Positions 43,363 to 55,596 of a stretch of DNA of 64,000 nt are shown here, in pieces (within the stretch, counting starts at the first letter, position 1; the number at the start of each line of letters is the position of its first letter). The DNA comes from Fragilariopsis cylindrus CCMP1102 (lineage: Eukaryota; Bacillariophyta; Bacillariophyceae; Bacillariales; Bacillariaceae). The position numbers were made by a program, and so were the translations under genes. The notes beneath the pieces were generated by a model. That model made no database searches. It had not been told where the DNA came from and saw only the letters and a list, made by a program, of their open reading frames with translations. The stretch is from contig FMBT01000345.1 in assembly GCA_900095095.1 (NCBI GenBank), positions 210,876-274,875 of the forward strand, given 5' to 3'.

Positions 43363-43876
43363 TTAACAAGAATGTGAGTAAAATTTTAGCACTGGTTCAT
43401 AATGGTGAAGGCATAGTAATAATTTTAAACGAGGATGATACAATAAGATATTTTGTTGTCGTTGTTGTTGTTGTTGATGTTCTTCTTCTCGCTTTGGTGG
43501 TGGTGGTGGCAGTACACGTAAAGCTTTTTGGGTACCATCAATGTACACGTCCCAAGATAAATTTTCATATGAATGGATCACCATTTCATACTGGATTGAT
43601 ATTGTTGATTAGTTTGTTGGTGTATAATCTTTATATGTACCGGATCACAACGGCGCGTGCAGGATGGTTTGATTATTGGTTCTTAATATTGTATAACACA
43701 ATCGGTAGTAGTACCACACCATGTCGTTGTTGTTGTTGTTGAAATGGATACAACATACCGACTTGACTCGTCTCGACGTACTGCAATTTTCTGTCCTTGT
43801 TAATTGTAGTAATGGCATTACTATCGTTAATACCATTCGTGAATACATTAGTATCATTTAATTCAACCACCACCAA
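43363..43876 (-). pseudogene. Possible gene fragment, two coding-like blocks
   Basis: On the minus strand, 43876-43674 reads VVVELNDTNVFTNGINDSNA..LQYVETSQVG..YP and has mixed composition. The block from 43599 to 43363 reads SIQYEMVIHSYENLSWDVYI, then DGTQKALRVLPPPPPKREEE, a Gln run and a 25-residue tail with stop. A GTATGT sequence at 43748-43743 and an acceptor-like CAATCCAG at 43601-43594 lie between them, but the phases do not agree for the best-looking frames. It could be a two-exon gene with wrong frame here, or a decayed remnant. No family recognised. Confidence 0.28.
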
Positions 43877-43898
43877 TTGTTACTCACGCAGTAAATCA

Positions 43899-43971
43899 CA
43901 GGATTTAATGCCAACATTCTATTATTTATGATGATGGGATTCAATGCCAACATTCTATTATTTATGATGAT
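43899..43971. repeat. Two-copy tandem repeat of ~36 bp
   Basis: GGATT(T/C)AATGCCAACATTCT followed by ATTATTTATGATGAT occurs twice in tandem, nearly identical. Confidence 0.8.
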
Positions 43972-44440
43972 GCTCTGGTAACGTATAGTCTAATATATCG
44001 AACTGATTACTCTACAAGTGCAACGTATCTGTATGTAATATATTATCATTATCATTTCTGAATAACTGCTGTTGTTGTGTTGAATTTAATTATCATGGCA
44101 TCATGGCATTATGCCACCGTTGACGTATGCAAGTATTAATGTTAATCTAAATACAGTAGCAGCTACAATATATTCAATACAATTTAGTGTGGTACTTACA
44201 TTTTCTAATGATATTGATGTGATCAATTGAAGGTTAAGAAAATTGAAGGTCTGTATTGTTGTCTGATATTGAGTGTTTTCTTTTCTTTTTCCTTTTCTAC
44301 TTGAACGAAATGTAAATTATGAGATCAATGTTGTAGCAGTCGAATTAACTTTAATGTGTGTGTGTTTTGTATTTTTGCATTGATTGTTGCTAACAAGCAC
44401 CAACACGGTTTGAATGTAGTGATTCGGTCGAGTCATATGT

Positions 44441-44880
44441 ATCATTCTCGCAATAACCCTGGAAGAAAAAGATGAGAGTCATTTTCGATTGATGTCGAAC
44501 TGAACTGCGAATCGATCTGAACTGCGAATCGAACCGAATCTATCATTCTCGCTAAAACCCTAGAAGAAAAAGATGAGATTCATTTACGATTGGTGTCGAA
44601 CTGAACTGCGAACTGATCTGAACTGCGACTGAACTAAACTGCGAATCGAACTGAACTGCGAATCGAACCGAATCTATCATTCTCGCAATAACCCTAGAAA
44701 AACAAGATGAGATTCATTTACGACTGGTGTCGAACTAAACTGCGAACCGAATTGGACTGCGAACCGAACTGAACTGCGAATCGAATCATCTCATATCTTC
44801 ACCGAACCGAATCTCATATTTTCAACCCAACTGAACTGCGAACCGAACTGAACTGCGAACCGAACCGAACTGAATCGAAC
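44441..44880. repeat. Satellite-like array of GAACTGAACTGCGAAYC units
   Basis: Three copies of a ~75-bp block (TATCATTCTCGC.A.AACCCT, GAAAAAGATGAGA.TCATTT, GA.TG.TGTCGAACT) at 44445, 44541 and 44674 are separated by variable numbers of the 17-bp unit GAACTGAACTGCGAAYC or its variants, which continue to 44880. No coding frame persists. Confidence 0.75.
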
Positions 44881-47800
44881 TAAATCTCATATTTTGATGA
44901 CTACGACGACGCGACACTCCTACACATAGTAGTGAACTTTCTATTTCAATACTAAATTATTATTTGTATTATGAGGTCATCGGTTGTGAGTACGTGGCAT
45001 TGTTCTTTTTAATGTCGCCATGATCAAAAGGCAACTCCAGTGGTGCACAATCTTCGATAAATAGCAGCAAGGTATGTACCGTGTCTGGCAGCGTCTCAGT
45101 TATATCTCATTATTATGGTGTTCTTTCTTATTCCAGATAAAAATTTGTTAAAGCAGCATCTGGGGTTCATTATTATTCTTTGATTTTTAAAGCCCCAAAG
45201 AGAAGCCCTGTTCGCTAATCTATGGCGCATTCCATGCTGGTCGTTCTATTCCAACGGCAAATCACACGGAATTCACACGCATCAACATCAACTGTGACTG
45301 AGCTGCGCGATGATACATAAATGTTTCAACTTACCAATATGTAAAGTTACGTAAGACTGTACAGGCAACACAGGTCAACTGCTAGTTTCGGGGCAATTCA
45401 CTAGAAGGGTGTTTTTAATGAAGTAAATTTCAAATGCCTAAAAGTCAAATAGGTTACTGTATTATAATTAACAAACTCCCAAAATTAGCATACAGTAGAG
45501 GGGACAAAATAATTCCGTACCAAAAACTCTTGTTAGTGGCTACGGTTGAGTCATCTCCAAATACAGTAATCACTGTATATAATATACTAAAAGATAAGAA
45601 TGTCTCAAAATATATGCAGTAATCACTGTCTCCAAATATACATTCTTCAGTGTTGTTCTCTTCGACAGTGCCAGCAACAGCAACAGTAGCATATAATATA
45701 TTTTAAGATTCGAATAATGTTCCACAACAACAACAAATTATGAATTTAAATTTTCAATGCAAATCGTGGATGGATCTCGCAATAACGTGGTGTACATCGA
45801 TGCATGACACATGTTACGTGATCAAGGGTGTGATACCGGTATGTGTTGGACAATTAATTTCAACCATATTATTATGAACCATCATATATCAAAGTCCTCT
45901 AATAAATTGAACTCGTTTTTACATTCGGACGAATATTTCATATACTGTAAATGTGATAATTTGATTCTTTAATCCACATGATGTTTTCAATTTTTGTATT
46001 GCTTTTCCTTCTATCGATGATATAGCATTTTGATATGGATCATAATATAATACAATGATTTCGACCCAATTTTACTATTATTATTATTATTATTAGAACG
46101 ATTAATCAATGATCGAGTCGACCGGTGGCACACTGCTCTGCCAGATGCGTCGTACGTCGTGTGTCATTAATTGTAAATGATTTATTCGGTCCGTTCCTTC
46201 TTCCTCAAAATATAATAGAACGGATCATATATCGTAAATTTTATTCCAATAATAGTAATCATCATTAAAATCATTATTATAATAATATGATGGTAGTAGT
46301 ATACAATTGTTTTTATCTGATAAATAATAATTAAGAAACTCTGTTGTAGATTGAATGTTGTTTTTTTTCCAAAATCTTATCTCTTTTGATCAAATCATAC
46401 TATGCTCTTGTGTATCATTATTGTTACTCATCATTATTGTTCTCATTATTGTTGTTCTCATCATTATTGTTGTTCTCATCATTATTCTCATCCTCGTCAT
46501 ACTCATCCGTCGTCCTAATCATCATCATCGTTCTCATCGTTATAATATATTCGTCATGAGATACTCATGATCTTTTTTTTTGTTGCTAACATTTATTTCA
46601 ATGACTGTATTATATTATAACCATCATGCATCACAGTATAATTATAATTATTCTTGGAAATATGCATGTTTGATACCGTGAACAATATAATAGTAATAAA
46701 AATGATGTATAAAACGTTGAGAAAAACATTTATTATAAGTGGACGATCGATCGATCGATCGATCGATTCGCGACGAATATAGTAAGAAGCACCATGAATC
46801 AGTAATTTTCTATCTACATTTATTCCTGTTGATCGAGTGGTGTACATATTGTACCTTTCATCATACTTTTGTCGCCCGTCGTAACGTCCTGCTATTATTA
46901 TTACTCCTCGTATACTAGTATTGCTGTTTGCTCGTTTTCGGTTTCGTATAGAGTGATTGATTTTGCTGCTACTTTCTTTCACTCCACTTTCAATTTATGA
47001 AATAAATTCAATTTAAAGAAATAATAATAAGGCCGACGACTATCAATTAAAAAGAAAGAAATAAGTAGTACATTCAATTTTAATTTTAATTTTGATTTAG
47101 AACATAAGTCAAAGTCAAAGACAAAGTCAGTATTATATCATGGTGGCAACGTAGGAAAACGACTTGACTTGATCTTTCGTCTCTGCGAAAAAAAAATATA
47201 ATATTCGTTAGTACTGTACTGTACACCATGGCACAAAACTAAGGCAAGGTAATAATTTTAATACGAGGTCGGTGTGCCACAGCGCGTTTTCGATTTTCGC
47301 GATGAGAGAAACATCAAAAAATCTCGATGAAAATTCTGCCGAAAAACATAAAATAATATTCGCAACCATGAAGACCAGTTTTCTCGCCAAAATAATCAAC
47401 CGTAGGAGGGTGCTAGAATTGTTGAAAATAAGCCAGTTTTCGCTGGGTATATGAAATTTAGGTTGGTGGAGGGGTATGGTGGTCAATTGGATTAGAGGTA
47501 AGTTAATACCAATTCAAAAGAAGAACAAAATCAACCGTTTTAGGGAGATCGACTCCCGAGATTTTTCTAGTGAAGATAAAACGCGTACCACTACCACTAC
47601 TAACATCTACACTACTTGTACCAGCTAATACTACACTGCATGTACAATTTAGGACTTATATTTTTCTTCCTTCGATTCGATTCTTAATGTGTGTGTTTCT
47701 GTGTGTGTGCGTACGTGCGTACGTGGGGGGGGGGGGGTGCTTGTTTTTATGTACGATATATTACATACTATACTACTATGTATTTATCTACTATGTATGG

Positions 47801-48124
47801 CGTGAAGAGTATGTTCTTTATAATATTTTACTTGATCTTATCTTATCTTAACTTCAATCATTCACTCACTCACTCACTCACTCACTAAATATAACTAAAC
47901 AAAACTAAACCGTACATCCGATTGATTTGATTATTCTCGGAATTGTTTTTGTTCTACTTCTACTTCTTTTTCTTGTCAGACATACTATTTGATGGACAAT
48001 ACTATACAACTGATACTGACCATATTCATTGATGAACGAAAAAGGGATATAACATTAAACACTGTCTTATTCGTTCATCTTCCTTTTTTCTTTTCTTTCC
48101 ATTCACATATAAAAAGTATAGTTC
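44881..48124. other. Long intergenic region without a supported gene
   Basis: Contains a (CGAT)n tract at 46741-46768, ATTATTGTT-type low complexity at 46420-46480, a run of 13 G at 47725-47737 and a (CACT)n tract at 47861-47886. Frames such as 46593-46982 (-), which includes the CGAT tract as repeated Arg-Ser-Ile-Asp, and 47208-47486 (-) show no domain. Confidence 0.35.
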
Positions 48125-49293
48125 TTAAACATTACCAGGACTATCCACCGGCGGTACTGCAGGATCATCATGACTATAATCAGGATTATTTTGTTGATCA
48201 CGTCGTTGTACACCACTTTGATAGACACGATCTTCATAAAATGGTACAATTGAAAATGGTACCATTACGGAACAAATAGCCCATAATACTGTTGCACTAA
48301 TTGCCATTTTACTACCTAAACTTAATGTACATGACACGCTTTCTAATACACTTTGGTATTCATCAATAAATGTTTGATTATTTTGCTGGTCTGGACTAAC
48401 AAAATAGGATTTAAAGAAACCTTCCGAACATACATTTGAATTAAACATAATTAAACTTAAACCTTGAAATAATGTTGCTATCATAAAGTAGCATGCAATA
48501 CCTTTTAATCGATTCTGATCCATTCTACATATGCAAGAACATGTTAGTGAAAACCATCCTGCACCACCAAATACATAACTACAATACAATAATTTGTATG
48601 GGTTTGTGGAAAAGAGGATTAAAAACGTGAAACGAAACAAAACAAAACAAAACAAAAGAAGTCAGCTAGTAATTGCGGTTCTTTGTCGTAGTATGCGTTG
48701 ATGCAGTCGCAGTGAATCATATAATACAACTTAATATATACGTACCCAATAATAGAAAACCATTTTGATGCATTAAATGCAGAATCAAATTCAGGTGTTA
48801 CAAATCCCCATGGTGTTAATTGTGTATACGTGAAACAAACTTCTTTATCAACAGGGATTGTTGCTTGCCAGTATGAAAAACCAATACCATGATCTTGTAA
48901 TAGACTAGAACAAATTTCTGTACTCATATTATTACTACCAGAATCGCTACCGTCATCAGAACCATATCCTAAATAATTGCATGCCTTAGTATAATCAGAT
49001 GCAGTAGTGCCATCCGTTCCTGTAATCGTATATTCTGGTGTTAATGTCACATATCTTGCAATGAAATCACAATATGCATAACTATATATACCACAAATGA
49101 ATGCGGCAGTTGCCACTAAACCTAATAAGTTGAAACAACATACACCTTGCGCACGTTTTTTACGATCCATATCAGATAATAATTCCGCTGGTGGACCATC
49201 TAAATTAATAGCATCAGAAACTGGTACCATACCTGGTGGTTCGACGAATCCACCAGTACCACCATCTTGCCCATATGCGTTATTTGCTGACAT
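48125..49293 (-). CDS. Four-transmembrane protein, diatom-type, unknown function
   Basis: Exons complement(48746-49293) and complement(48125-48578), joined in phase 2 by GTACGT and TTGTAG, give 333 residues. A 45-residue polar N-terminus precedes TM1 (VCCFNLLGLVATAAFICGIY, about 50-72). A large extracytoplasmic loop with several Cys follows (about 75-175). TM2 crosses the exon junction (WFSIIGYVFGGAGWFSL), TM3 is ACYFMIATLFQGLSLIMF, a second loop has two Cys, and TM4 is AISATVLWAICSVMVPFSIV. The C-tail is polar and Asp/Pro-rich. The arrangement is tetraspan-like, but no tetraspanin CCG motif is seen. Similar Cys-loop tetraspan proteins are common in diatoms without assigned role. The next gene is divergent and also predicted four-TM. 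Confidence 0.75.
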
Positions 49294-50061
49294 TGTTTAA
49301 TCTACAGTACTAGTATATCGTTTTGATAGTTTTGAGGAATACTTCTCTGTGAATGTGAATGTGTGTGTGTGAGTACTGTAGTGTATGTGTGATAATTAAC
49401 GTCTCCGTTCGGGTGTGACGGCTATCTTTGCTTTTGAATGCACAGTAATGGCTGTTAGTTCTTGAAGCAACGCTTGTTTTTGCCCTTCTGCTCTTGTGTT
49501 CTCCTCTTTTTTCGGTGTAACAATTAATCCTCTTCAATGGTACATCGATCTTTTGTTTTTATTTCACATCAATGGATCATTTTCCTCGGGTTCTGTTCGA
49601 ATACTTCTTCGCCATAATATCGCGCGTCGCACTCTTCTACTAGTAGCTATTACGGCATACGCGAACCAAAAAAGATCGCAATCTTAGATTTTTACATCAT
49701 AACTCTAACTCTAATACGGTTAAAGTTCAAGTTAATATTGCGTCATATGTTTGAGGAGCGAAAGCAGTGTCACAACTCTGTACGATGTATGGTACTAGTA
49801 CGACGTACTGTATTAAAAATGTGTATTCTTTACTGTACTTGGCACTTTTTCGCGAAAGCTACGCTTGCATATTTTTCCACGTACAGTACTGTACGTACTT
49901 ACTGTCCAGTACAGAACGGCATTGTAGCGGTACTCTTCTTGGGAAAGAATGTTCCTGCGCTTAGCCTCATTGCTTTAGCACAATGAACTAATACGACAAA
50001 CCTCACATATCTTACATTACGCATAAATTTTTTATTCTGATACATACAAAAGATAAACAAA
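49294..50061. promoter_or_regulatory. Shared divergent promoter region
   Basis: Between the start codons of two four-TM genes. Carries ACAGTACTAG 10-20 bp before the minus-strand ATG and a dyad CGTACAGTACTGTACG centred near 49888. No coding sequence is seen. Confidence 0.35.
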
Positions 50062-50640
50062 ATGAGTAACGAAGACGTTGAAAAGCAACCTGTTCCCATT
50101 GCGGATGCCGCAATGCCGGTAGCGAACAACGAAGATGGAGAAGATTGCAAAGTAATTCAACTTTGTTATTCGCCTATTTATTACTATATCAAAATTGGTG
50201 TTTCTGTTTTTAGTTGCGTTAGTGCCGCATTATTGTATAACAAGTACTCAACCAATTGTGCTGAACAGGTAAAGAATGATATAGTGGTAAAAGCCTGGTT
50301 TATTTCAATGATTATTTTGTAGGCAGTCCAGGCAGGGGTCCATTTAGTTTTCATTGTCACTCGATTCATCACAAAACAGCCCCCTTCAAATATTTTGTAT
50401 AGCGGAAAATACGAAGGAATGTTGAGAGTGCCTTTAATGATCGAATTAATTATCCTTATTGTTGTTGCCGTTGTTGGCGTTATTCTCATTCATGCTGCTG
50501 ATAACGAAGGCACCGAATGCAATGAAGAATTCAGTAAAGTTAGAAGATTCGCCTATATGTATATCGTTCTTGCACTTCTCATGGTCATAAGATGCGGCAA
50601 GGCCCCGGCCTCGGAAGCCGGCGCCTCGGAAAGGCAATAG
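50062..50640 (+). CDS. Small four-TM hypothetical protein with a 54-bp intron
   Basis: Exons 50062-50268 and 50323-50640, phase 0, separated by a 54-bp intron (GTAAAG..TTTGTAG), give 174 residues. A 30-residue acidic N-terminus precedes TM1 (YYYIKIGVSVFSCVSAALLY), TM2 (AGVHLVFIVTRFI), TM3 (VPLMIELIILIVVAVVGVIL) and TM4 (FAYMYIVLALLMVI). A pair of Cys (TNCAEQ and TECNEE) lies in outer loops. The last 14 codons are strikingly GC-rich compared with the rest. No family recognised. Reading through the intron would end the protein after 86 residues, so splicing is required for the full form. Confidence 0.65.
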
Positions 50641-50837
50641 TAACAGTGTGCGTATGTGGTGATATATCCATCCACTGATATGCATACACATGATATATAT
50701 ATATATATAGGACTATACGTTTATACTACATTAGTGAGTAGTTCCTTCTAGTATAAGTTAATGGTAATATTTTATTCTTATTTATCTATTTATTTTGAAA
50801 AAGTTATAGTTATATAGTAATCGTCGTTTTGCTTCCA

Positions 50838-52690
50838 TTACAATAATGAAGCAGTATTAGCAGCAACTGCTACTGCTACACCAGCAGCAATGATGAATGT
50901 TGTTGTTGTTATACTACCAATTAAATACGACGATGATGCCGATGATAATGATGAAGTAGATTCAGCAAGAGTGACAATATCATTGGTATCATCAATAAGA
51001 GAATTATTGTCTACTGGTACTACTACTACTACTGGAGTTGTTTCACTGCATGTTTCAAGGAATGCAGCAACATCAATAGATGGTGGTACTAAAACAGCGT
51101 CAATGACATGAATAACACCATTGCTTGTCATGACATCAGCCATTACAACTTCAGAGTCATTGATCATAACACCATCCGTTAAATCAACTGTGACGTCTTC
51201 ACCTTGAAGAGTTGTAGCTGTCATACCATCCTCTAAATCAGTAGATAACACTTGTCCACTAACAACATGATACGTCAAAATGGATGTTAATGCTCCTTTG
51301 TTATCTGGTTCTAATAAACAAGTAACTAATCCATCAGGCAATGCAGCAAATGCATCATCAGTTGGTGCAAATACAGTAAATGGTCCATTCGGTTCAGATA
51401 ATGCACCAACGAGGTCGGCAGCACTTAAGGCAGCAACCAATGTATTGAAAGCACCAGCTGCAATGGCAGTACTAGGAATATCAACAAGTGATACCATATC
51501 ATCGTCAGTATCGTTGTTGTTGCTATTAGTTTGACAATCACTCCAATGCCCACCAGAAGTACATAAACATGTATGAGTTGGTCCAATCAAATATTGTCCA
51601 ACTAATCGTGATTCACCTAAATAAGTACATACATCATTATTGTTACCATTACCACCACCAGTATTATTATCATCATCATCACAAGAAGAACTTTCAAGGA
51701 ATGCAATAACATCAATGGATGGTGGTACTAATACTGCATCAATTACATGTATAACACCATTACTTGCAGCAACATCGGCAAGAATAACATTAGAATTATT
51801 AATTTTAATATCATCATCACTACCAACACTCCTATTAATTTCAACGATAACATTTTGTCCATCCAAAATGTTGGTACAACCATACCATTCATTAATTGAG
51901 TTGATAACACCTGACCACTTACGACGTGGTACGTTAAGATAGCTGATAACACATCATTGTTATTTTCTTTTAATAAGCATGTAACAAGACCAGAGGGTAA
52001 TGCATCAAATGCATCATCGGTAGGTGCAAATACAGTATATGGACCATTCGGTGCTGTTAATGCATCCACTAAATCAACAGCATCTAATGCTGCAACTAAT
52101 GTATTAAATATACCAGCACCAACGGCAGTAGATGGAATATCAACTAAAGCTGTAGCAGTAGCACATGTTTCAAGGAATGCAGTAACATCAATAGATGGTG
52201 GAACTAATACTTCATCAATTACATGTATAACACCATTCGTAGCAAGTACATCCGCTGCGACAACAGTGGAATCATTAATCTTAATACACCAATCCGATAA
52301 ATCAACAATAACATTTTGTCCATCTAAAAAGTTGGTACAACCATACCATCCATTAGATCAGTTGATAAACTTGACCACTAACGACATGGTATGTCAAGAT
52401 GCAGATAACGCTCCTTTGTTATCTGTTCAATAAACATTCTACTAAACCATTAGGCAATGCATCAAATGCTTCATCAGTTGGAGCGAATACAGTGAATGGA
52501 CCATTTGGATCACTTAATGGACCACCAGATCAGCTGCACCTAATGCTGCAACTAATGTTGTAAATGAACCATTATCAATTGCTGTTGTAGGAATATCTTT
52601 TTCTGGACGAACTGCTTGTTGCGCTTGGACTTGTGCTACTGTACCAATTAAGGCAACAGCGGCGAGAGTAGGTGAGGATGAGAATTTCAT
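50838..52690 (-). CDS. Fasciclin (FAS1) triple-domain surface protein, several frameshifts
   Basis: From ATG 52690 the frame encodes a signal peptide ([20 protein letters not shown]) and three FAS1 domains. Each has a FTTLVAAL-like start, the H1 block [15 protein letters not shown], a [11 protein letters not shown] segment and the H2 block [16 protein letters not shown]. Domain 1 lies at about 52600-52190, domain 2 at 52160-51690 and domain 3 at 51480-51060. A Cys-rich insert ([19 protein letters not shown]) separates 2 and 3. The C-terminus (about 50915-50838) is hydrophobic after a Ser-rich stretch, like a GPI signal. FAS1 proteins mediate cell-surface adhesion. Domain 1 has about five one-base losses between 52320 and 52525, domain 2 has one near 51871, and domain 3 is intact. 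Either the 5' part is decaying or near-identical repeats were poorly corrected in assembly. Confidence 0.8.
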
Positions 52691-53422
52691 ATTTAGTAGG
52701 GATGATTATTTTTGTGATTTAGATAATACAACTTTTGTATTTTATGAGACTGGAGACGGCGTACCCACTATTTCTTCAGTAGCTATTCATAGGCTACTGT
52801 AGGTGATGTGAACCGCGCTTTTTATGTATCTATCCTGTTCACGTCTACTCAAATCGAACAATCGAATGAATCAATCAATCGTGCTAAACTTCGCCTTTTT
52901 AATACTGTAGCTTATAGTATTATCATCATTATTATATACCGTATGACGTAATTATAATTTTACTCGTGGATGTCGACCAGCTCAACATCAGCCATCATCA
53001 CAACAATACAATGCCGACCTGGTGATCAAAAGAAGAATGAATGATCACTTCGTCATGCATTATCATACAATTTTTTACAATTCGCAAATTAATAAAGCAC
53101 GACACAAAGGTCCAAAAAGTAAAATGAGATTGTTGGGCGTATGTAAAGTGTGAGTGAGTGAGTACAAGTGCGTCAGTCATTCTACACGTGACGTCATAAC
53201 TAAGTAGACTCGACTCGTCTGTTGAGCGCGTGACTCAATAAGTCTTACATGTACCATGAAATCCTACCCACTGTACATACAAGTAGTAGTACTGGTACTG
53301 TTAGCATAATATTAACTTTTCAAAACATACAGTAGTATAAATACACCTAATCAGTGTTTTTTTGAATAGTTAAGCTATTTAATTACTGTTGACATATTAG
53401 ATGGAGCAGTCCCATAAGTCTC

Positions 53423-53427
<5 letters not shown>
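52691..53427. other. Upstream region of the fasciclin gene
   Basis: Presumed promoter region; no gene is seen. Confidence 0.35.
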
Positions 53428-53462
<35 letters not shown>

Positions 53463-53490
53463 GCACGCACGCACGCACGCACGCACACAT
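53428..53490. repeat. (CT)n(ACGC)n compound microsatellite
   Basis: About 16 CT units followed by about six ACGC units and an ACAC end. Confidence 0.95.
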
Positions 53491-54216
53491 TGCACATTAT
53501 TCACATGGTCCAGTCCTGAGTAGCTAGTGACTCGTGGAATCATGACATTTTGATAACTCAAAGCACAAGCTATCAAGTGAGCATAGACATTTCTCTTTAT
53601 ACAAGCTCTACAGGCAATTCAAATAAATAATTTTGTCATTCTAATGAGCTATTATGTCAAAATAATAACTAGGTGGGTATGCCAGAATTCCTATCTCTTC
53701 TCGGTGATACTGCTTGAATAAAAACACACATCATGTTTAGAAACTAGCAAATGATAACTATTTCACGTATTTATACCTGTACCTGCATTCGAACAACAAT
53801 GTCAAACAACAACCAATCCAATCGATGAATTGATCAATAATGTGGGGGGAATAATGGAGATGAGGATCCACCCAGTGGCATAGAGGTGTGGTTGTTATCC
53901 CACGTTAAAACAGGACCCCCAAAAGTGGTGCTATAACAGGAATCCTGTGAAATCCCTGCCTAAGCCATCACCAAATCCATCCATCCCCTAAGCTAAGCCA
54001 TCCTGTGTTTTTGTTTGAAATAAAGAATGATAATGGGAATATCTGTGTAGACACATACATTATATGTACATCGTATTGTACTCTAACTACAGTAAAAAAG
54101 AAGATAACCTACAGGATTCCCATTTAACAGGGGCAATATTTTATCTGGTGGAATATTTATTCTTGTGTTAAGTCAGAAATTACACTACATTCGGTAGCAC
54201 TACCAATTGGAGAAGG
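53491..54216. other. Intergenic region
   Basis: No gene is seen. Confidence 0.35.
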
Positions 54217-55225
54217 TGTAGATTCATACTCCAGAATTTGTGTAGTTGAGTAGAAACATGGTGCGCACACTACTTGTGATACTGTGCACATAACTTACCC
54301 CCACTTGTTCACCTACCTACACATGGGGAGCATAATCACAAACCCAATGAAGCATCATATTCCTGCAAAACTCCTCTACACGTGAAATATTATCATATAA
54401 TTGTGCAAACAAAACAATTGTGGTGCAGATTCATACTCCAGAAGGTGTATAGTTGAGTAGAAACATGGTGCGCAGCAACCTCCAATGATGTTTGTTTGCA
54501 TAAATTAACCAGTAGAATTTGACTTTTGTGACTACTGCAGCTGACCAACCAAACATAAATCACTTAACTCGGCCACAGTATATACCTTTCAACTTGCATT
54601 TTTGATAATATGTATGAAATATTGATAGGGTGGATGTATCCAGAACAAGTTCAACAAGATTAGCTTATAAAATACCTGCTGTACAATTTCCACCTAAAAA
54701 TAACGTTATAAAACTTGACTGATGAGACTACTGTAGCTGACCAACCAAGCATAAAAAACTGGACTCAGCCACAGTAGTTACCTTTCAACTTGCATTATTA
54801 ACACTACATGAAATATTGGTAAGGTGAGTGTATTGGGAATAAGTGGAACAATAATAGTTTATGAAATATCTGATGTTCAATTCTCAAAGGTAATATTAAC
54901 TGGTAAAACTTGACTGTTGTGACTACTACTGCTGATCAACCAGACATAAATCACTTAACAGCTGTTAACTTAGCCACAGTACATAACTTTTAGCTTGCAT
55001 TGTTGATAATATATATATGAAATATTGATAAGGTGGATGTATTCAGGACAAGTGCAACAAGATTAGCTTATAAAATACCTGCTGTACAATTTTCACACAC
55101 AAAATTACATGGTAAAACTTGACTATTGTGACTACTGCAGCTGACCCACCAAAAATAAACCACTGGACTCAGCCACAGTATATACCTTCCAACTTGCATT
55201 GTTTGCACTATATCAAATATTTGTA
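54217..55225. repeat. Tandem repeat array of ~195-209-bp units
   Basis: Units begin TTGACT..TGTGACTACTGCAGCTGACCAACCA at about 54519, 54715, 54910 and 55119 (periods 196, 195 and 209; the last gap has an extra 14 bp). They share CACTTAACT/GGACTC..GCCACAGTA, CTTTCAACTTGCATT, ATGAAATATTGAT, AGGTG.ATGTATT and TTATAAAATACCTG. Upstream, GCAGATTCATACTCCAGAA to GTAGAAACATGGTGCGCA appears at 54217 and 54424, 205 bp apart, so the array probably begins there. No ORF. Confidence 0.8.
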
Positions 55226-55400
55226 AGGTGAGGCCTGTTGTTGGGAGGACTAGAGACTGCACCATCAGTTTTAGCTCCAACACCAACAGCTTGTGCTGTG
55301 GAATTAGAACCAGTAAGAGAAGATGCTTCAGGACCAGCTGCTTCAGTATCAATAGCATTCAGTTTAGCATCAGCAGCAGGAAGGTTAAGGGCGGGCGGCG
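55226..55400. other. GC-richer insert, possible coding remnant
   Basis: Between the tandem array and the retrotransposon lies a ~175-bp segment with clearly higher GC than its surroundings. On the plus strand it reads LETAPSVLAPTPTACAVELE and on the minus strand LPAADAKLNAIDTEAAGPEA. Both are Ala-rich and open, so strand and reality as coding sequence are undecided. Confidence 0.25.
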
Positions 55401-55596
55401 GGTCTCATAACGGTTACCAATGCAAGATGGTGTGTTGTTTGCTTGCGCATGAAGAAGGTTGTTAGTAAGGAATTGCTTCTGTACTTTATGGCTAGTGATA
55501 ACAGTCAAATAATTATCCAGTTCTTTTTGCCTTCTCATCCATTGGTGCAAATCAAGAAGGTTATTATTAAATTCCAAAAGATACTTATAATCTACA

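Noticed and set aside
46593-46982. 129-codon minus-strand ORF
   Set aside because: Runs through a CGAT microsatellite and AT-rich DNA; no domain, no splice context.
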